Shown piece by piece: positions 1 to 11,621 of a DNA stretch of 64,000 nucleotides. Source of the DNA: Cucumis sativus (lineage: Eukaryota > Streptophyta > Magnoliopsida > Cucurbitales > Cucurbitaceae). A model generated the notes under the pieces. It did not search any database and was not told the DNA's origin. It worked only from the letters and a program-made list of their open reading frames with translations. The stretch is from contig NC_026658.2 of NCBI RefSeq assembly GCF_000004075.3, positions 24,850,075 through 24,914,074 of the forward strand, written 5' to 3'. Numbering within the stretch: the stretch's first letter is position 1; every line of letters begins with the position of its first letter. Made by a program: the position numbers and the translations under genes.

Positions 1-561
1 GTCTTTGCACTAACTGCGGCATTGATTGAGGATATTGATGTGGCTGGACTTGACCAGCTGGCACTCCAACATTTGATGAAGATATATTCTGCCCTGCTAA
101 CTGAAACTGTTGGGCAGATGATGAAATGAATGCCTGGCCTGGTTGAGCTGGGATAACTGGTCGAAACTGCAGCAGAAAGATCTAAGAGACTCATACCAAC
201 TCTACAGACATAAAATAGAACATAGACTTCACTAAATATCAGTACAAACAAACCCGGCAAGAATCAGTGAACCATAATTTTATAGTATGAACGCCCATGA
301 AAACAACCAAAAGAGCCAAACACTATACACCAACGAGGAAAGGAAACAGTCCCAGGAATTTTTTAAATTGTGATAATAATTGAACAAACAAACTAAATGT
401 CTGAGCTTAAGTCGGCAAGTGTAAGCAATAAAATGTATACAGGTACTTCTGTGTATGAACACTCACACATGCATATAAAGAGCTGAAATCAGAGACGTCT
501 AGAGAGAACTAAGAGAGGGTTCTGTTACCTGTCCACCTGAGGACTGAGACAGATTTTCCAT
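1..561 (-). CDS. PRP40A: PRP40A-like pre-mRNA-processing protein, N-terminus only (partial)
   Basis: Two coding exons are visible. The first is 529-561 and reads MENLSQSSGGQ (11 codons, phase 0), ending at a GT donor at 528-527. The second starts at 166 after a ctgcag acceptor, opens FRPVIPAQPGQAF, and is still open at base 1, so the gene continues off the left edge. The visible 66 residues are rich in Q, P and S, as in the disordered N-terminus of plant PRP40A, upstream of its WW and FF domains; those domains lie outside the window. PRP40 is a U1 snRNP-associated splicing factor that helps bridge the 5' splice site and branch point and, in plants, binds the C-terminal domain of RNA polymerase II through its WW domains. 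The call rests on recognising this N-terminal sequence; no catalytic or folded domain is visible, so the paralogue (A or B) is less sure than the family. Confidence 0.82.
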
Positions 562-1862
562 TTCAGAGCATAACCAAGTGTCAAGCTTTGAGTGTAAAAA
601 GATAACAAGAGTTCAAAAACCAACAGATCAGCAAGCTAACTCCCAGATGAAGTCCACCAAAAGCAAAAAATGGAGACCAAACTGCAAATAGCTTAAAAAT
701 GTTAGCTAAGAAATAATTAGTTGGATCCGAACCTATATCCAGTTAAAAAAAATTATCTAATTTCAATTTTCCAAGAGTAGTTTCCTGGACGATACTGATA
801 GAATCGGGACTGTAGCCAACCGGCAAGAGAACTTAAATTTCTGTCAAATTTTTGTACAGCCGAAGATCTCAATGAGTTGCTTATGACGCAAAAGGCCTTA
901 TGGTTAGGCACAGAAATGAACAGTAGTCTTTCAATATTCGTGAATGTTGCAACCAGCTTAACACACCTAAACTAATCTCATGAAACAATCTATCTTATCC
1001 TGCAACATTTGAGTGTCAAAGAAACTCAGAAAATTAATTCCCAGTAGGAAGTCATAATGGATTGAATCCATCATCTTTTTAATTGATTATTGAGAATACG
1101 TCTAAATTAGACCATGAGGACGCGGGTAAACAATTGAACATCTATCCCATCATCCTTCTTGTTTCTTATACATCCTAAACCTCCAAAATCCTAGCTAGGT
1201 GAGAGGAAATACAACAACCGCCTGCAGCGCGAGTGAGAATTGAGAGGAAATACAACAACCGCCTGCAGCGCGAGTGAGAATATCACCGCACTCTTCACTC
1301 TCAAAATTAACAATCTCCAAGAAATCTCAATAATACCGTATAACCAGAAAATTGGCATGATAGAAATTTCAAGACAAGAGGGATACGGAAGAACAATGAC
1401 AGACCATTCCCAAGAGACATAAGTTTCCTATCAAATAAGTGACGGAAAATACAATTAACTAGACTTCACTTTCTAGAGGTAACCCGCGGTTCTCTTTGAG
1501 AATATAAACAAATATCAAAATTTGTAAAGAACCCAACTGCTCGTTATACATGTTCTTTTTGTCAAATCCATTTCCTTTGCCTGATTGTTTCTCGGAAACT
1601 AGGTAGAGACGATGCAGAATCCAGTTCGCCAAAGGGCCTAAAGAAAAAGAGAGAAATAGATTACTCACAGTTAGGGGTCTCTTGTTCGAAGTAGCGGTGG
1701 GGAGAATGGTGGCGCCAAAATGAATACTGGTAGCGGGAAAGGAACCGGAGTGGTCGGATCACGGTGGGTTAAATCGAGTTTTTTAGGGTTCAAGCCAAGA
1801 AGTGGTAGAGGGTAGAGGAGCAATTGAAAGTTATTGAGAGAGTAGGACGTGCGGGGTAAAGA
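562..1862 (-). other. 5' untranslated region and UTR intron of the PRP40A-like gene (predicted)
   Basis: A good donor (CT|GTGAGT on the minus strand, near 1670-1664) and a pyrimidine-rich acceptor just upstream of the start exon (ending in tcaaag near 587) suggest a non-coding first exon at about 1671-1860 and a UTR intron of about 1.1 kb. The last stretch before the start codon contains an ATG-CTC-TGA mini-ORF. A 41-bp tandem duplication lies inside the inferred intron. A TTATATA stretch at 1964-1970 could be the core promoter. Exon limits are inferred from splice consensus only. Confidence 0.4.
1200..1281. repeat. Perfect 41-bp tandem duplication
   Basis: Bases 1200-1240 and 1241-1281 are identical and directly adjacent. 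The unit begins tgagaggaaatac and contains the GC-rich core cctgcagcgcgag. It falls in the predicted UTR intron of the PRP40A-like gene. Perfect identity suggests a recent event. Confidence 0.95.
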
Positions 1863-3123
1863 TTGGAAGGGGTTCTTCGCGGCTAAAAATTATTTACTAC
1901 GTGTAGGAATTAACCCTTGGAATCGTAATTGTGAATTTGTGCTTAGTTCACATTCGCCAATCGTTATATAAATGCCATCCCACACTCAGAGCCACCGTTT
2001 TAAAGATCAAATTATGATTTATAAAAAAAGAGAAACAACACGAAGAAGAATGTTGGTAAGAATTGGAACAACTAAAGAGTTGTCTCCATAATAACTATTT
2101 AAGATTATAATAACAATTCTATGTCATATAAAATACTATTTAATATACATTGGTTAGCTATAACTTGCTGATAGTCCCAAACACCGTCTAAGAAGTAAGA
2201 AGTTGGCTCATGATGCAAGGATCAGTAGAAGTAAGAAGTTGGCCCATGATGCAATGATCGGTAAGTTATAAAATAGATAATTTTATTGGTGAAACACATA
2301 ACTCATTTGACCAAACAAATAGTAGAGTTAACAAAATCTCTACTTTTAAATTCCTTAGGCCGTCACTTCCCTGCTCTTGGTTCTAAAATCCTTGGCCAAA
2401 GACACATTTGGCCTAAAGAGTTTGAAAGTAGAAGTTGAGAATATGTATTTGTGAAATATTATTTCATTTGGTCTAGGAGGTTTGTGAGTTCCATAATTGA
2501 AAAAACATCAATTTTATACACTATTAACTTCTTACGTTATGACGTTAGAAGTTCACAACTCTCTAGATGTCATAACCTTGATTCACCCTTACTCTAAACG
2601 TCTCTTTACTCTTGTAAATTATAATTTAAGATTTGGTTTGGTGGTTATTTTGTCTTTTCAATAAGTTAAAATAAAAAAGAAAGTCAACGCGAATAATAGT
2701 CTCAAAAGCAGTTACATTATAGAAATTTCATCCAACAATTTGTGCAGAAAGAGTCAACAACTTTAGAAAGGAGAAAAAGATCAACTAATTGTTCGAGTCT
2801 AAATTATAAGTCGTGGATGATGCATAAGGGAGTGGGAAATCTCATTTCACATAAACTGGTAAGAAGGGGGAAAAAATCAATTTAATGAGCATGGAGTATA
2901 TTTAACCATTCATCGAACATGGTGAGATTTACATTTCTAACAAAAGTATATAAACAAAAATTCCCAAACCTTAATTTAATTCAAGATAAGGTAGTATATA
3001 ACGCAAACTAATCAAAAGTTTGATCGGATGAAACAAAAAGTTTAAACTAAGTTCACACATGTAAAAGCAAGGCAGATCCTGTTCCCCAGGCCCCCAAAAG
3101 TTTAAACTTCTTCATATTTATCT
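1863..3123. other. Intergenic, AT-rich, with a 36-bp tandem duplication
   Basis: No gene is seen. Bases 2191-2226 and 2227-2262 are two adjacent 36-bp copies differing at three positions (unit begins agaagtaagaagttgg). The stretch 2400-2580 has a 'ttggcctaaagagtt' / 'tttggtctaggagg' flavour resembling dispersed non-autonomous repeats, but I cannot define its ends. Confidence 0.6.
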
Positions 3124-3516
3124 TTACACTGTTCGTTTAGAATCAGGGGAACTAATCAAACTATCATCTCGAACCGCCGTCAATTGCTTACAAGACAAAT
3201 TACAAAAAAAGTTCGTCGTCATCCACCCTCCAAACCCAGATTTATTCTTCTTCAACTTACAAGTCTTCTCATCATCTTCACTCGTGCACTCTTTGTACGC
3301 CGCAAGAAAAGGGTCTTCAGCGCCCCCATCTTTCTGCAGCTTCTTGTTGCCCTTTCTCGCCGGAGTACATGGCGGTGGCTGCAGCTGCTTCTTCAACGGA
3401 TCGTCGCCGTCACAGAAGCCGTGGGGTGGCGCCACCGCTGCTTTGCACACCCCGGGCTTATTTTCCCACGAGAAAGCCACTCTACCTCTTGAATGGGTTT
3501 TGTTGTTGCAGGCCAT
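3124..3516 (-). CDS. Small WENKPGV-motif protein (DUF688-like), function unknown
   Basis: Single-exon gene of 130 residues starting at ATG 3516-3514. Near the N-terminus it has FSWENKPGVCK (about residues 15-25), then a proline-rich PPPCTP patch (about 48-53), then DPFLAAYKECT (about 68-78), followed by a Lys/Cys-rich tail. The W-E-x-x-PG motif is typical of plant DUF688-type proteins, whose function is not established. No signal peptide or membrane segment is seen. The coding region is clearly more GC-rich than the flanks, which supports it being real. The gene at 7243-7749 has the same motif order, is on the same strand, and lies about 3.7 kb away, so the two are probably diverged paralogues. 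Family assignment is moderate; the gene call is good. Confidence 0.7.
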   Translation of the reverse strand: MACNNKTHSRGRVAFSWENKPGVCKAAVAPPHGFCDGDDPLKKQLQPPPCTPARKGNKKLQKDGGAEDPFLAAYKECTSEDDEKTCKLKKNKSGFGGWMTTNFFCNLSCKQLTAVRDDSLISSPDSKRTV

Positions 3517-6500
3517 TGCTCAATGTTGATCGGATTAATTTTGGGCGTTTTGAAACGAAAGATGGCTTTGTTTGTTTTGGGTTAGTGGTTTTATAGGTGA
3601 AGGCCTTTGTATTCGATTGGTTTTTTATGTATATTTTCCTTTTTGTCCCAAACGGCAAAGGATTCGCTAAGGACAGTAAGATGAAGGAGTGGTGGCTCTG
3701 TAGAAAACTAAATATTAAGCCTTAACTGGCCATCAACGTCTAACTTTCAAGTTCATAAGATAAAATACAAATTTACTTAAACATGATACAATGGTATAGT
3801 TTTGTCATTATTAACCAATGTCTTTAATTTATTATTTATTTTCTAAACTAAAAAACGTCTTGAAGCTCATAAGAGCTAACCTTACATCTCAACCACGACT
3901 ACGTACATGTTTTTTAGCTCATCTATTGATTTTACTAATATTGCTTGGTTAAGGCCATAACTATACTGCCACGTATTTGTTGTTGGGGATCCTTCCGTGT
4001 ATGCATAGTGATTTGTTATTGTTTGCTTCATTGCCTAATTCACATTCATTTTTAATTTCATCTAGAAAGTATCTCGTGTCTGTTGAGATTCAAAATAACA
4101 AGTAATATTTTATATATGAATCATGTTTAGATTATTGAGAGGTATATAAACAAAGTTTATGAATTGAATGATTGGCCAAGTTTGTATTAATTGATCTTCA
4201 CTGAATGTATAATAGCTTATATGGTTGGAACATTAAATTCTGAAACTTTCAAACACGAACAATCTCTTATTCATCTATTACAAAAAAAAAAAGTGCATAC
4301 CCATAAAATGCAATTATACGAACACTCCATTTCAATCAGCACCAAAATCCTACGAACAAATCAAATTTTAATTAATGAACATCATAATATGTTTACAGAA
4401 ACTCGTATGAAAAAATAAAGAAGCAGTAATCTGCAATTTGCTTTGGCTTGGTTGTTCAACCCAAAATTAGCTATAAATCTTCCTTAAAAAAATAAATTGT
4501 TGACGAATTCAAAGACATAGGGAAGAGACAAGGTGGGGAGTGGACTCGGTAGAGACGAGACAAACAAGCAAAGCCATATACTATACAATATGATTTACAT
4601 TCATTTTCCATCTAATGAAAACAAAAACACATCTCTTAATCAATTCTCCAATATGCCATTTATATTTTATAATATGTTTTTCTTATATTTTAAAATTCCT
4701 TAAAGTCTTTTCCCATACCATTATTTCTTAAATTCAATCAAGACCGTGCTTTTCATCTGTATTGTATATGCGTTATTATAATTTTTTTTCATTTATTAAT
4801 AGAATTTTTAGTTGCATTATGAACGATTGTTTCATTGAACAAACAATTGTATAGTTTCATCTTGAATATTCATCGAACAAAAATTTAGTTTTGTTTAGAT
4901 TAGTTGTTACATACTTTTAGGAGCATGCTACTTGGTGACCTTCTTGCTCTAACACTTCTCTTTTTGTTTATTGATTATATCTATTTTATATAATCAGTAA
5001 GTACATTGAAGGTGTCTAGGGTAAGTATGGAACAACAATGAGTATAAAGTTATGAAGTTTATAAGACTGTAAACTTATAATAAGTTGATAAAATACAAAA
5101 TTGATGTTTTTTTAAAATGTTATGGAAATCATAAACTTCTTGAATCAAACCATAAGTGAAGTTTGAACATAACTCTCTAATTTATTTTAAACTTAAAAAT
5201 AAATACATTATGTTACATTACATGTGATCATTTTCAAGTCAGTCAACCATCCAAATTCATACGTTAATACATAAACATGTATTATATTTTTGAGGATCAT
5301 GTTCGAAGGTAACTTTTATTATTAAAAGTAGGATGATAAACTTTGTTTGTTTGTTCATTCATTGGGACTTTAGGAGCTCAAACAAATGAGAAAGGGCCAA
5401 TGTGTCACGGCAGTTTCTGATTTGACTACCTCCATATATTTAATATGCTTCGTTACTCACTAAGAGGAACTAAAGACTTTTAACATTATATTTATTTATC
5501 TTGCAATAAAAGGAATAAATAAATAAAGATGCCGTGCACTACAAACCTTTTAATTTTAGTTCAATGTTTTTATTATTTATTTGAATTTCATTTTCTTTTA
5601 TAGATTGTACATATCCTAAATTTAAAGATAAATATTTTAGGGGCAATAGGCAAGTATATATAGCATTGTGTTATAAATAATTGCTTATATTGGTAAAATA
5701 TGGAAAAATTATAAGATAATCCATTTATTCTATAATCACAAAGTTAATCTCGAGCATCCCATTTCCCTATAAAATAACAAAACTAAAAAAACAAAATAAT
5801 AGACGAGGCATATGAATCACATCAATGACCATATGAAGTTTAAATTAGTTACTACCAAAATCCATCCACTCTCTGATCAATTTAAGTCTCTCCCTATGTA
5901 TATTATAAATAATTTAATTTATTTTTGTCATCTATAACAATTCTTTCCTAAAATAAATATGTCATCAAACAATATCATCTATAATTTACTAAATTTTGTT
6001 ATGATTACAAGTAATTTTGAATATATTATCTTTGGTGGATACAAGTAATTTTGAATATATTATCTTTCGTGGATATACTTGCAATAACCTAACTTTAATT
6101 CAATTGTATTACATTTAAATTTACAAATATCATTTTTATTTGGTTGCTAGAAGTGTTTTATTTATAATTCTTTTGGTTTGCTATCTACACTTTATAAATG
6201 TTTTAAAACTAAAAATTGTAATTGGTAGCTTTTTTTTAAGTAATATTGACAGTGGTTTTAAAATTTCGCAAATATGACAGCAATTTTTTTAAAATAATTT
6301 TAATATTAAATTTGTTATTGTTCTCAAAACTATCATTCAATTCAATAGCATACTTATTCTCTCGTTTTTTTTAGAATTTTTTATAACATATATGATACAC
6401 AATCTCATAATTATGTAAATAGGGTAAAATTTTACTCTCATTCTTGACAGTATTTTTCATCATAAAATTTTTATTATTTACAAACCATCTTTCATAGTTT

Positions 6501-7242
6501 TCATTCTCACACTTTTTAAAGTCATGGTCATCATTTTCTTATGTTATCTGCAATTCGTTATTCCTCGTTCTACTTCTTCCGATAAATTTTAATTGGTTAT
6601 CGAGATCAGTTAGAACGTCTTCTTTTGTTAACTGTTTGTCAAGTCGTTCAAAACTCATATAAGGATTAATAAAATTTCGATTTCATCCCAATGGTTCAAG
6701 AGTTTAGTTAACTTTCGTATTTTTCAACGATTTGAATTATTTTTTAAGTTTTATTTTTTTATTTTGAAGTGATGTACCGCTATAGTGCTATTAGGAATCC
6801 ACTAATTACTTTCTTTTGTATTGTATTAAATTATTTTAATGTATCAATTGTATATTAATTAGGATACGTTTTACTTTATATACTTATATTATATGTATTT
6901 GTTGATCGATATATTTACTCATGATTTTAATTTTTTCAATAATTTTACAGTTATAGTTAATTATACAATAAAATTTGCATGAAATATATGAGATGTGTAT
7001 CGGTAACTAGGACATTAGTGTCATTTTTACAAACAATAAATATATATGTTATAGATTTAATTATTATAACCGTAAAAATGAAAACAAATACAATTGAAGT
7101 GTACTTGAAAAGTTTTTCTTATTTGAAAAAAAAAAGAGTGAACATTGTAGAATACGGGAAACACTATTATTTAGTTATTTTCAAAATAGAAACACACGTA
7201 CACATAGGCTTCTATAAAGATAAATAAAATAAAATATATACA
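3517..7242. other. Intergenic, strongly AT-rich
   Basis: About 3.7 kb between the two WExKPGV genes with no supportable gene. Bases 6007-6040 and 6041-6074 form a 34-bp tandem duplication with one difference (unit begins acaagtaattttgaa). The rest is low-complexity AT sequence with short A or T runs. Confidence 0.6.
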
Positions 7243-7749
7243 TTAAAACAAAAATAGAGATGAAGCGAAGCACTTACGTGATAGCGAAAAAAGTACTCTT
7301 CTTATAATATTGGGACGTTTAGCACCATTTGTGGCGGAAGCACCATTAATCGACCGGCTGTTCCTACATTTCTTGTAAGCTTCAACAAAAGGATCCGTCT
7401 TCTTCGAATCATCCGATTTACAGCACCCGAATCCAAAAGACGATGCAGAGCCGTCGGAATAAGCTTCAAGCCACAGAAAATCCTTCGCCATTCTCGCACT
7501 CTCCGCCCTGCAACGTGGAGGAGAATAGGTAATCAGCCCACTGTAGTCGCCGGAAAGTCTAGCACTCTCCGATCGGCATGGTGGCGAAGGCAATTTCAAC
7601 ATAGTTGCCTCGATTTCGAACAAGCTTGCGGTAGGGCTTGGTTGCGATTGCGGCTTCGGAACGCCGGGCTTGGCTTCCCAAGAGAAAGGAACGTTGGTTT
7701 TCGTTGGAAGGAATTCGAAATCAATCTCTATTGGACGAGAACTGGCCAT
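7243..7749 (-). CDS. WEAKPGV-motif protein (DUF688-like), function unknown
   Basis: ORF of 168 residues from ATG 7749-7747. It has VPFSWEAKPGVPK at about residues 20-32, a PSPPCRSESAR / PPRCRAESAR repeat pair at about 54-85 (two similar Ser/Arg/Cys-rich blocks), and DPFVEAYKKCRN at about 118-129. The same W-E-x-K-P-G-V and D-P-F-x-x-A-Y-K-x-C motifs occur in the gene at 3124-3516. Near the 3' end the minus strand reads CTATCAC|GTAAGTGC, a near-perfect donor site. The last dozen residues (RKCFASSLFLF) may therefore be intronic, with a small final exon further left that I could not identify. The function is unknown; plant DUF688-type proteins are uncharacterised. Confidence 0.7.
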   Translation of the reverse strand: MASSRPIEIDFEFLPTKTNVPFSWEAKPGVPKPQSQPSPTASLFEIEATMLKLPSPPCRSESARLSGDYSGLITYSPPRCRAESARMAKDFLWLEAYSDGSASSFGFGCCKSDDSKKTDPFVEAYKKCRNSRSINGASATNGAKRPNIIRRVLFSLSRKCFASSLFLF

Positions 7750-8195
7750 GGCGATTGAAGAACGAGTGCGAGTTGGATTGTATTTGATGGATTTCTTTGT
7801 GTTTAAATATGTAAAAAATGGGCATTTTGGGGGAAATCGAATGCTGATTATCTGCAGAAGAAGATATCTATATTAGCCATCGGCAGCTGTAATTGGGCTT
7901 TCAAACGTACAGAAATTGATAGTTGATGAACTTGTTGTAACGAACCGAAATTAACGAATCCAGTATTTTGAGCATGTGGTTTCAGTGCCAAGTTATCCAT
8001 TTTTTTAAGGGAATTTCTCTTTAAATGACACTCAAATATTTATAACGCTCTATTTTGCTATGATGTTACTAAATATTTTTAGTTTAGGTTAAATTACACA
8101 AAATGTCCCCAATTTTTATAAATTTGTGTAAAAAATATCTATAAACTTCTATAATCTTTAAAAATACTTTAAACTTTAAAAATGACGGGTATTAT
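7750..8195. other. Upstream region of the 7.7-kb gene; no gene seen
   Basis: It holds the presumed promoter and 5' UTR of the WEAKPGV gene (7750-7900) and then AT-rich DNA up to the abrupt left breakpoint of the copia fragment at about 8196. No other feature is supported. Confidence 0.5.
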
Positions 8196-9560
8196 GGTAG
8201 AGTTGTAAAAGCTCTAAACTGAGGAGAGAGATTATCGTAGGAAACATAGTTGCAAATGGGGTGTTTAGTACAAGACCTGCTACCTTTTCTCAGAGCAATG
8301 AGAATGTCAAGAGAGGAATCATACTCATCTGGTTTTCTTGTATGACCCTGTTCCGCTTCATTATTACGGGTTTCCTATTCTGACCTCAATCTCATCACCA
8401 CTGTCCTTTTCTTCCACGTTTTCAAGAACAACAACATTAGACCTGCCATTCTCACTTATCATATTCTTAGTACAGGGTTCAGTAGGGTTTTCCATACCTT
8501 GATCTCGAGGAGGTTCAGAGTCTTGGACTGGAGCCGGCGGCTGACTAGTAGGGGAACCGACTTCCTTTTTGTGATTCCTCCTGTAATACGTTTTCCAGGG
8601 GACTTTGTTTGTGGGTAGGACTATGGAATGAGGACTGATTGTTAGACACGACACTAGGAGTGGGTTTGATAAATTCAAAGGTGTTGTTAGACTCTTCACT
8701 CACACTCTCCCCCTGAAGATGGCTAACGGGAAAGTAGGGTCAGTCATCACAGAAAGTAACATCCATAGTGACAAAGAGTATTTCCTGGATGGCAGGTGAA
8801 AACATTTATAACCACATTGGTGAAGGGGATACCCAACAAACACACATGCCTGAGCCCGGGGGGTAAATTTGGTTTGATTAGGGCCAAAATTATGGACATA
8901 AGCGGTACACCCAAACACACGAAGAGGAACCTCAGAAACATGACGAGTCGATGGGTAGGACTCCTTAAGACAATCTAAGGGAGTTTGAAGATGAAGAATA
9001 CGAGAAGACATTCTATTGATTAAATGAGCTGCTGTAAGAATAGCATCTCCCCACAAGTATGAAGGAAGGGAAGTAGAAAGCATAAGGGAACGGGCTACTT
9101 CCAGAAGGTGACGGTTTTTTCGCTCGGCCACTCCATTTTGTTGAGGAGTGTAGGCGCACGAGTTTTGATGAACAATCCCCTTGGAAGCAAGAAATTCACT
9201 AAGGTTATGGTTTTGGAATTCTCGACCATTATCACTCCGAAGAATAGCAATTTTTTTATGGAATTATGTTTCAATGGTGTGATAGAAATTTTGAAACATA
9301 GAGGAAATCTCATATTTATCAGTGATAAGGTAGACCCAAGGTAAGACGGGTATGATCATCAATGAAGGTTACGAACCACCGTTTTCCAGATGAGGTTGTT
9401 ATCTTGGATGGTCCCCAAACATCACTATGAACAAGAGTGAAGGGTTAGGTTGGTTTGTATGGTTGTGAGGGAAAAGAGACTCGATGTTGTTTGGCATGAA
9501 TACACACATCACAAGATAAGGTAGCCATCTAAATTTTAGAGAAGAGATGTGGAAATAAAT
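8196..9560 (-). pseudogene. Copia integrase core, C-terminal region and RT-linker remnant
   Basis: In pieces from about 9340 down to 8700 the minus strand encodes the integrase catalytic region: LRSDNGREF with the second catalytic Asp near 9240, TPQQNGVAERKN with the catalytic Glu near 9120, then LPSYLWGDAILTAAHLINR and the VFGCTAYVH and ACVFVGYP blocks of copia integrases. From 8700 to 8196 comes the Ser/Pro-rich linker, ending at HPICNYVSYDNLSPQFRAF. Frameshifts occur (for example near 8770) and several in-frame stops lie in the linker near 8440-8560. It is not expected to give functional protein. Confidence 0.85.
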
Positions 9561-9649
9561 GTTTCATATATTGAAAATTAGGGTGACCTAAACGAAAATG
9601 CCACAACATACAATCTTGTTCAAAAGTACTGAAATAGGAAGATAAGAGA

Positions 9650-10340
9650 CTAGTCCTAGAAATGCTACTAGAAGAGGTAGAGTCCCCTACTATGCCGGGC
9701 AGTGCCAATCATCCTCTCATAGCTCAAGTACTAAAAAGAGACAAAATCAAGTAAGAAAATTACTTTGCAGTTTAACTCATGAGTGATCTTGCTTATCGAA
9801 AGCAAATTATAAGATAGTTTTGGCACATGCAAAACATTATGTAAGGAGAGCCCTGCACAGGGAGAAATCTTTTCCTTTCTAGCAACGGGGGCCAAGGAGC
9901 CATCTGCAATTCTAATTGTCTCGTTCCCAGCACAAGGAATGTAAGACACAAAATGTTTAGAGGACCCAGTCAAATGATCGGTGACACCAAAATCCAGAAT
10001 TCATGGGTTCTTCCCATCAATACTAACAAGACTAAAGGAGTGAGGTATACCTGATTGGACAATGGCACTTAAAGTGGCAAGACTGAGATCAGTTTGGTTT
10101 TTGTGTGGATCAGATTGTTGAGGAGGTTCAGCAGACTCACTCACATACGTCTGCCCTGTGTTATGTTTGTTGTTGGAAGGACGTTTCTTACCTCTTGGGG
10201 GACGACCATGTAACTTCCAACATTGTTCTTTGGTATGTCATTGTTTTTTGCAATGCTCGCAGACAGAAATTGGTTTTCCATTATGCTTGTTACTACTACT
10301 GTTAGAAGACCTTGCACTAAAAGCAGCGGAGTCAATAGTA
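9650..10340 (-). pseudogene. Copia zinc-knuckle and protease remnant
   Basis: The minus strand carries a broken CCHC knuckle region (around 10200-10260, CKHCKK...CWKLHGRP with an in-frame stop). A protease follows: ILDFGVTDHLTGSSKHF at about 9950-10000, then NVLHVPKLSYNLLSIS at about 9790-9840. The usual catalytic DSGA is changed to DFGV, and the Trp normally before it is now a TGA stop. Both changes are inactivating. Confidence 0.82.
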
Positions 10341-10704
10341 TAGGTTGCGAAAATATTCATAGCGCTTGTGCGATCTTCCTCGAGGCGGATTTTAGAACAA
10401 ACCTTCATCAGGAAGGGAATCAGTCTTTGGCCTAGTATACGCCCTCAAACTACATCAAACTTAGGATTAAGACCAAAAAGAAAGTCATAAATCCTGTCAT
10501 TCTTTTCAATTCTCGACTATTGCACACCATCAGTGGGTCACGCCAGACTAGTTCTCTGCATAGGTCCATTTCTTACCATATAAGAGAAAGCTTATTGAAA
10601 AAGGATGTGACATCCATGGTTCCTTGCTTGCATTCATGAACTTGCTTTCTCAGCGTGTATAGACGAGAGGCATTCTGATGTTTTGAGTAAAGTGTCTGGG
10701 TCGT

Positions 10705-11619
10705 GTCCTAAATATCCTTGGTTGTTGCAGCAAACAATAACGGCTTGCTAATTTGAGGTTCCATACTGTTGATCAATATGGATCGAATAATAGAGTCCTT
10801 TGCCTTCCAATATCGTTCATGTGGGTCGCCCGGTAGGGGACGAGGTATTTCCCCTGTCAGAAAGCTAAATTTTTGTCGTCCTTCGAGGACCATCTTTACT
10901 GACTGAGACCATGAGAAATAGTTGTTGCCATTCAACTTTTCTCCTGAAAGATGATACATGGAAGACTGAGCCACCGTATTAGTCACATAAGGAGAGGATA
11001 AATTAGGGAACGAGTTTACCGGATTCTCAGAATACATCGGTAGAGAAATATTGGATGTCGTCCCTAAGGTAGCCTCAAGTGCTGCTATCTGTTGTCGAAG
11101 CCCTTCCAGTTGTTGATGAACTATTCCCGAGGAAGCTTGCACGTTACGGTTGGAATGTGCTGAAGATTCACCAACCTCAAATGTTGAGTGAATTTGAGAG
11201 TTTTTAACATCAGAATGGTAGCTAGGATCATTGGGTGGCTAGACATACAGATTTGATGGCAGAAGCGATGGTGGCCGATCGTAATTAGATGACAGAACAT
11301 AAATCGGAGCGTTGGAAGCAATATAGGCCGCAGATGAAGAAAATGGTTGGACAGATGGGATGGTCGGCGCCGTTTGAGAACGAAAACCAGGCGCGTGGTG
11401 GTCCGACGGTGACGCGGAAGACTGCGAAAATGACGAAAAATTATTTTCTGACGTTTTCTATAGTCGGCTTAATAATTCATCCATGGCATCACCCATTCGA
11501 GCATCGACGACAACAGCTACAACGGCACTAAAATTGATGGCTGTCCCTTCTGTTTGATTTTCAGTGGTTTGGTTTTTTGGGGTTTCTATGGTGTTTTCAT
11601 TGTCCCGCTTTGATACCAT
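10705..11619 (-). pseudogene. Copia gag (UBN2-type) remnant
   Basis: The minus-strand reading starts MVSKRDNENT at 11619, an ATG that overlaps the primer-binding site. It is broken before resuming as a 144-residue open stretch (10708-11142) with YHLSGEKLNGNNYFSWS and the typical LTGEIPRPLPGDP and YWKAKDSIIRSILINSM blocks of copia gag proteins, ending at a stop after FAATTKDI. Stops separate the two pieces, so gag is not intact. Confidence 0.82.
11607..11618 (-). other. Retrotransposon primer-binding site, initiator-Met tRNA type
   Basis: The minus strand reads TGGTATCAAAGC four bases after the LTR end. This differs at one base from TGGTATCAGAGC, the standard plant copia site complementary to the 3' end of initiator-Met tRNA. 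It fixes the orientation and the inner edge of the LTR. Confidence 0.85.
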
Positions 11620-11621
11620 AT

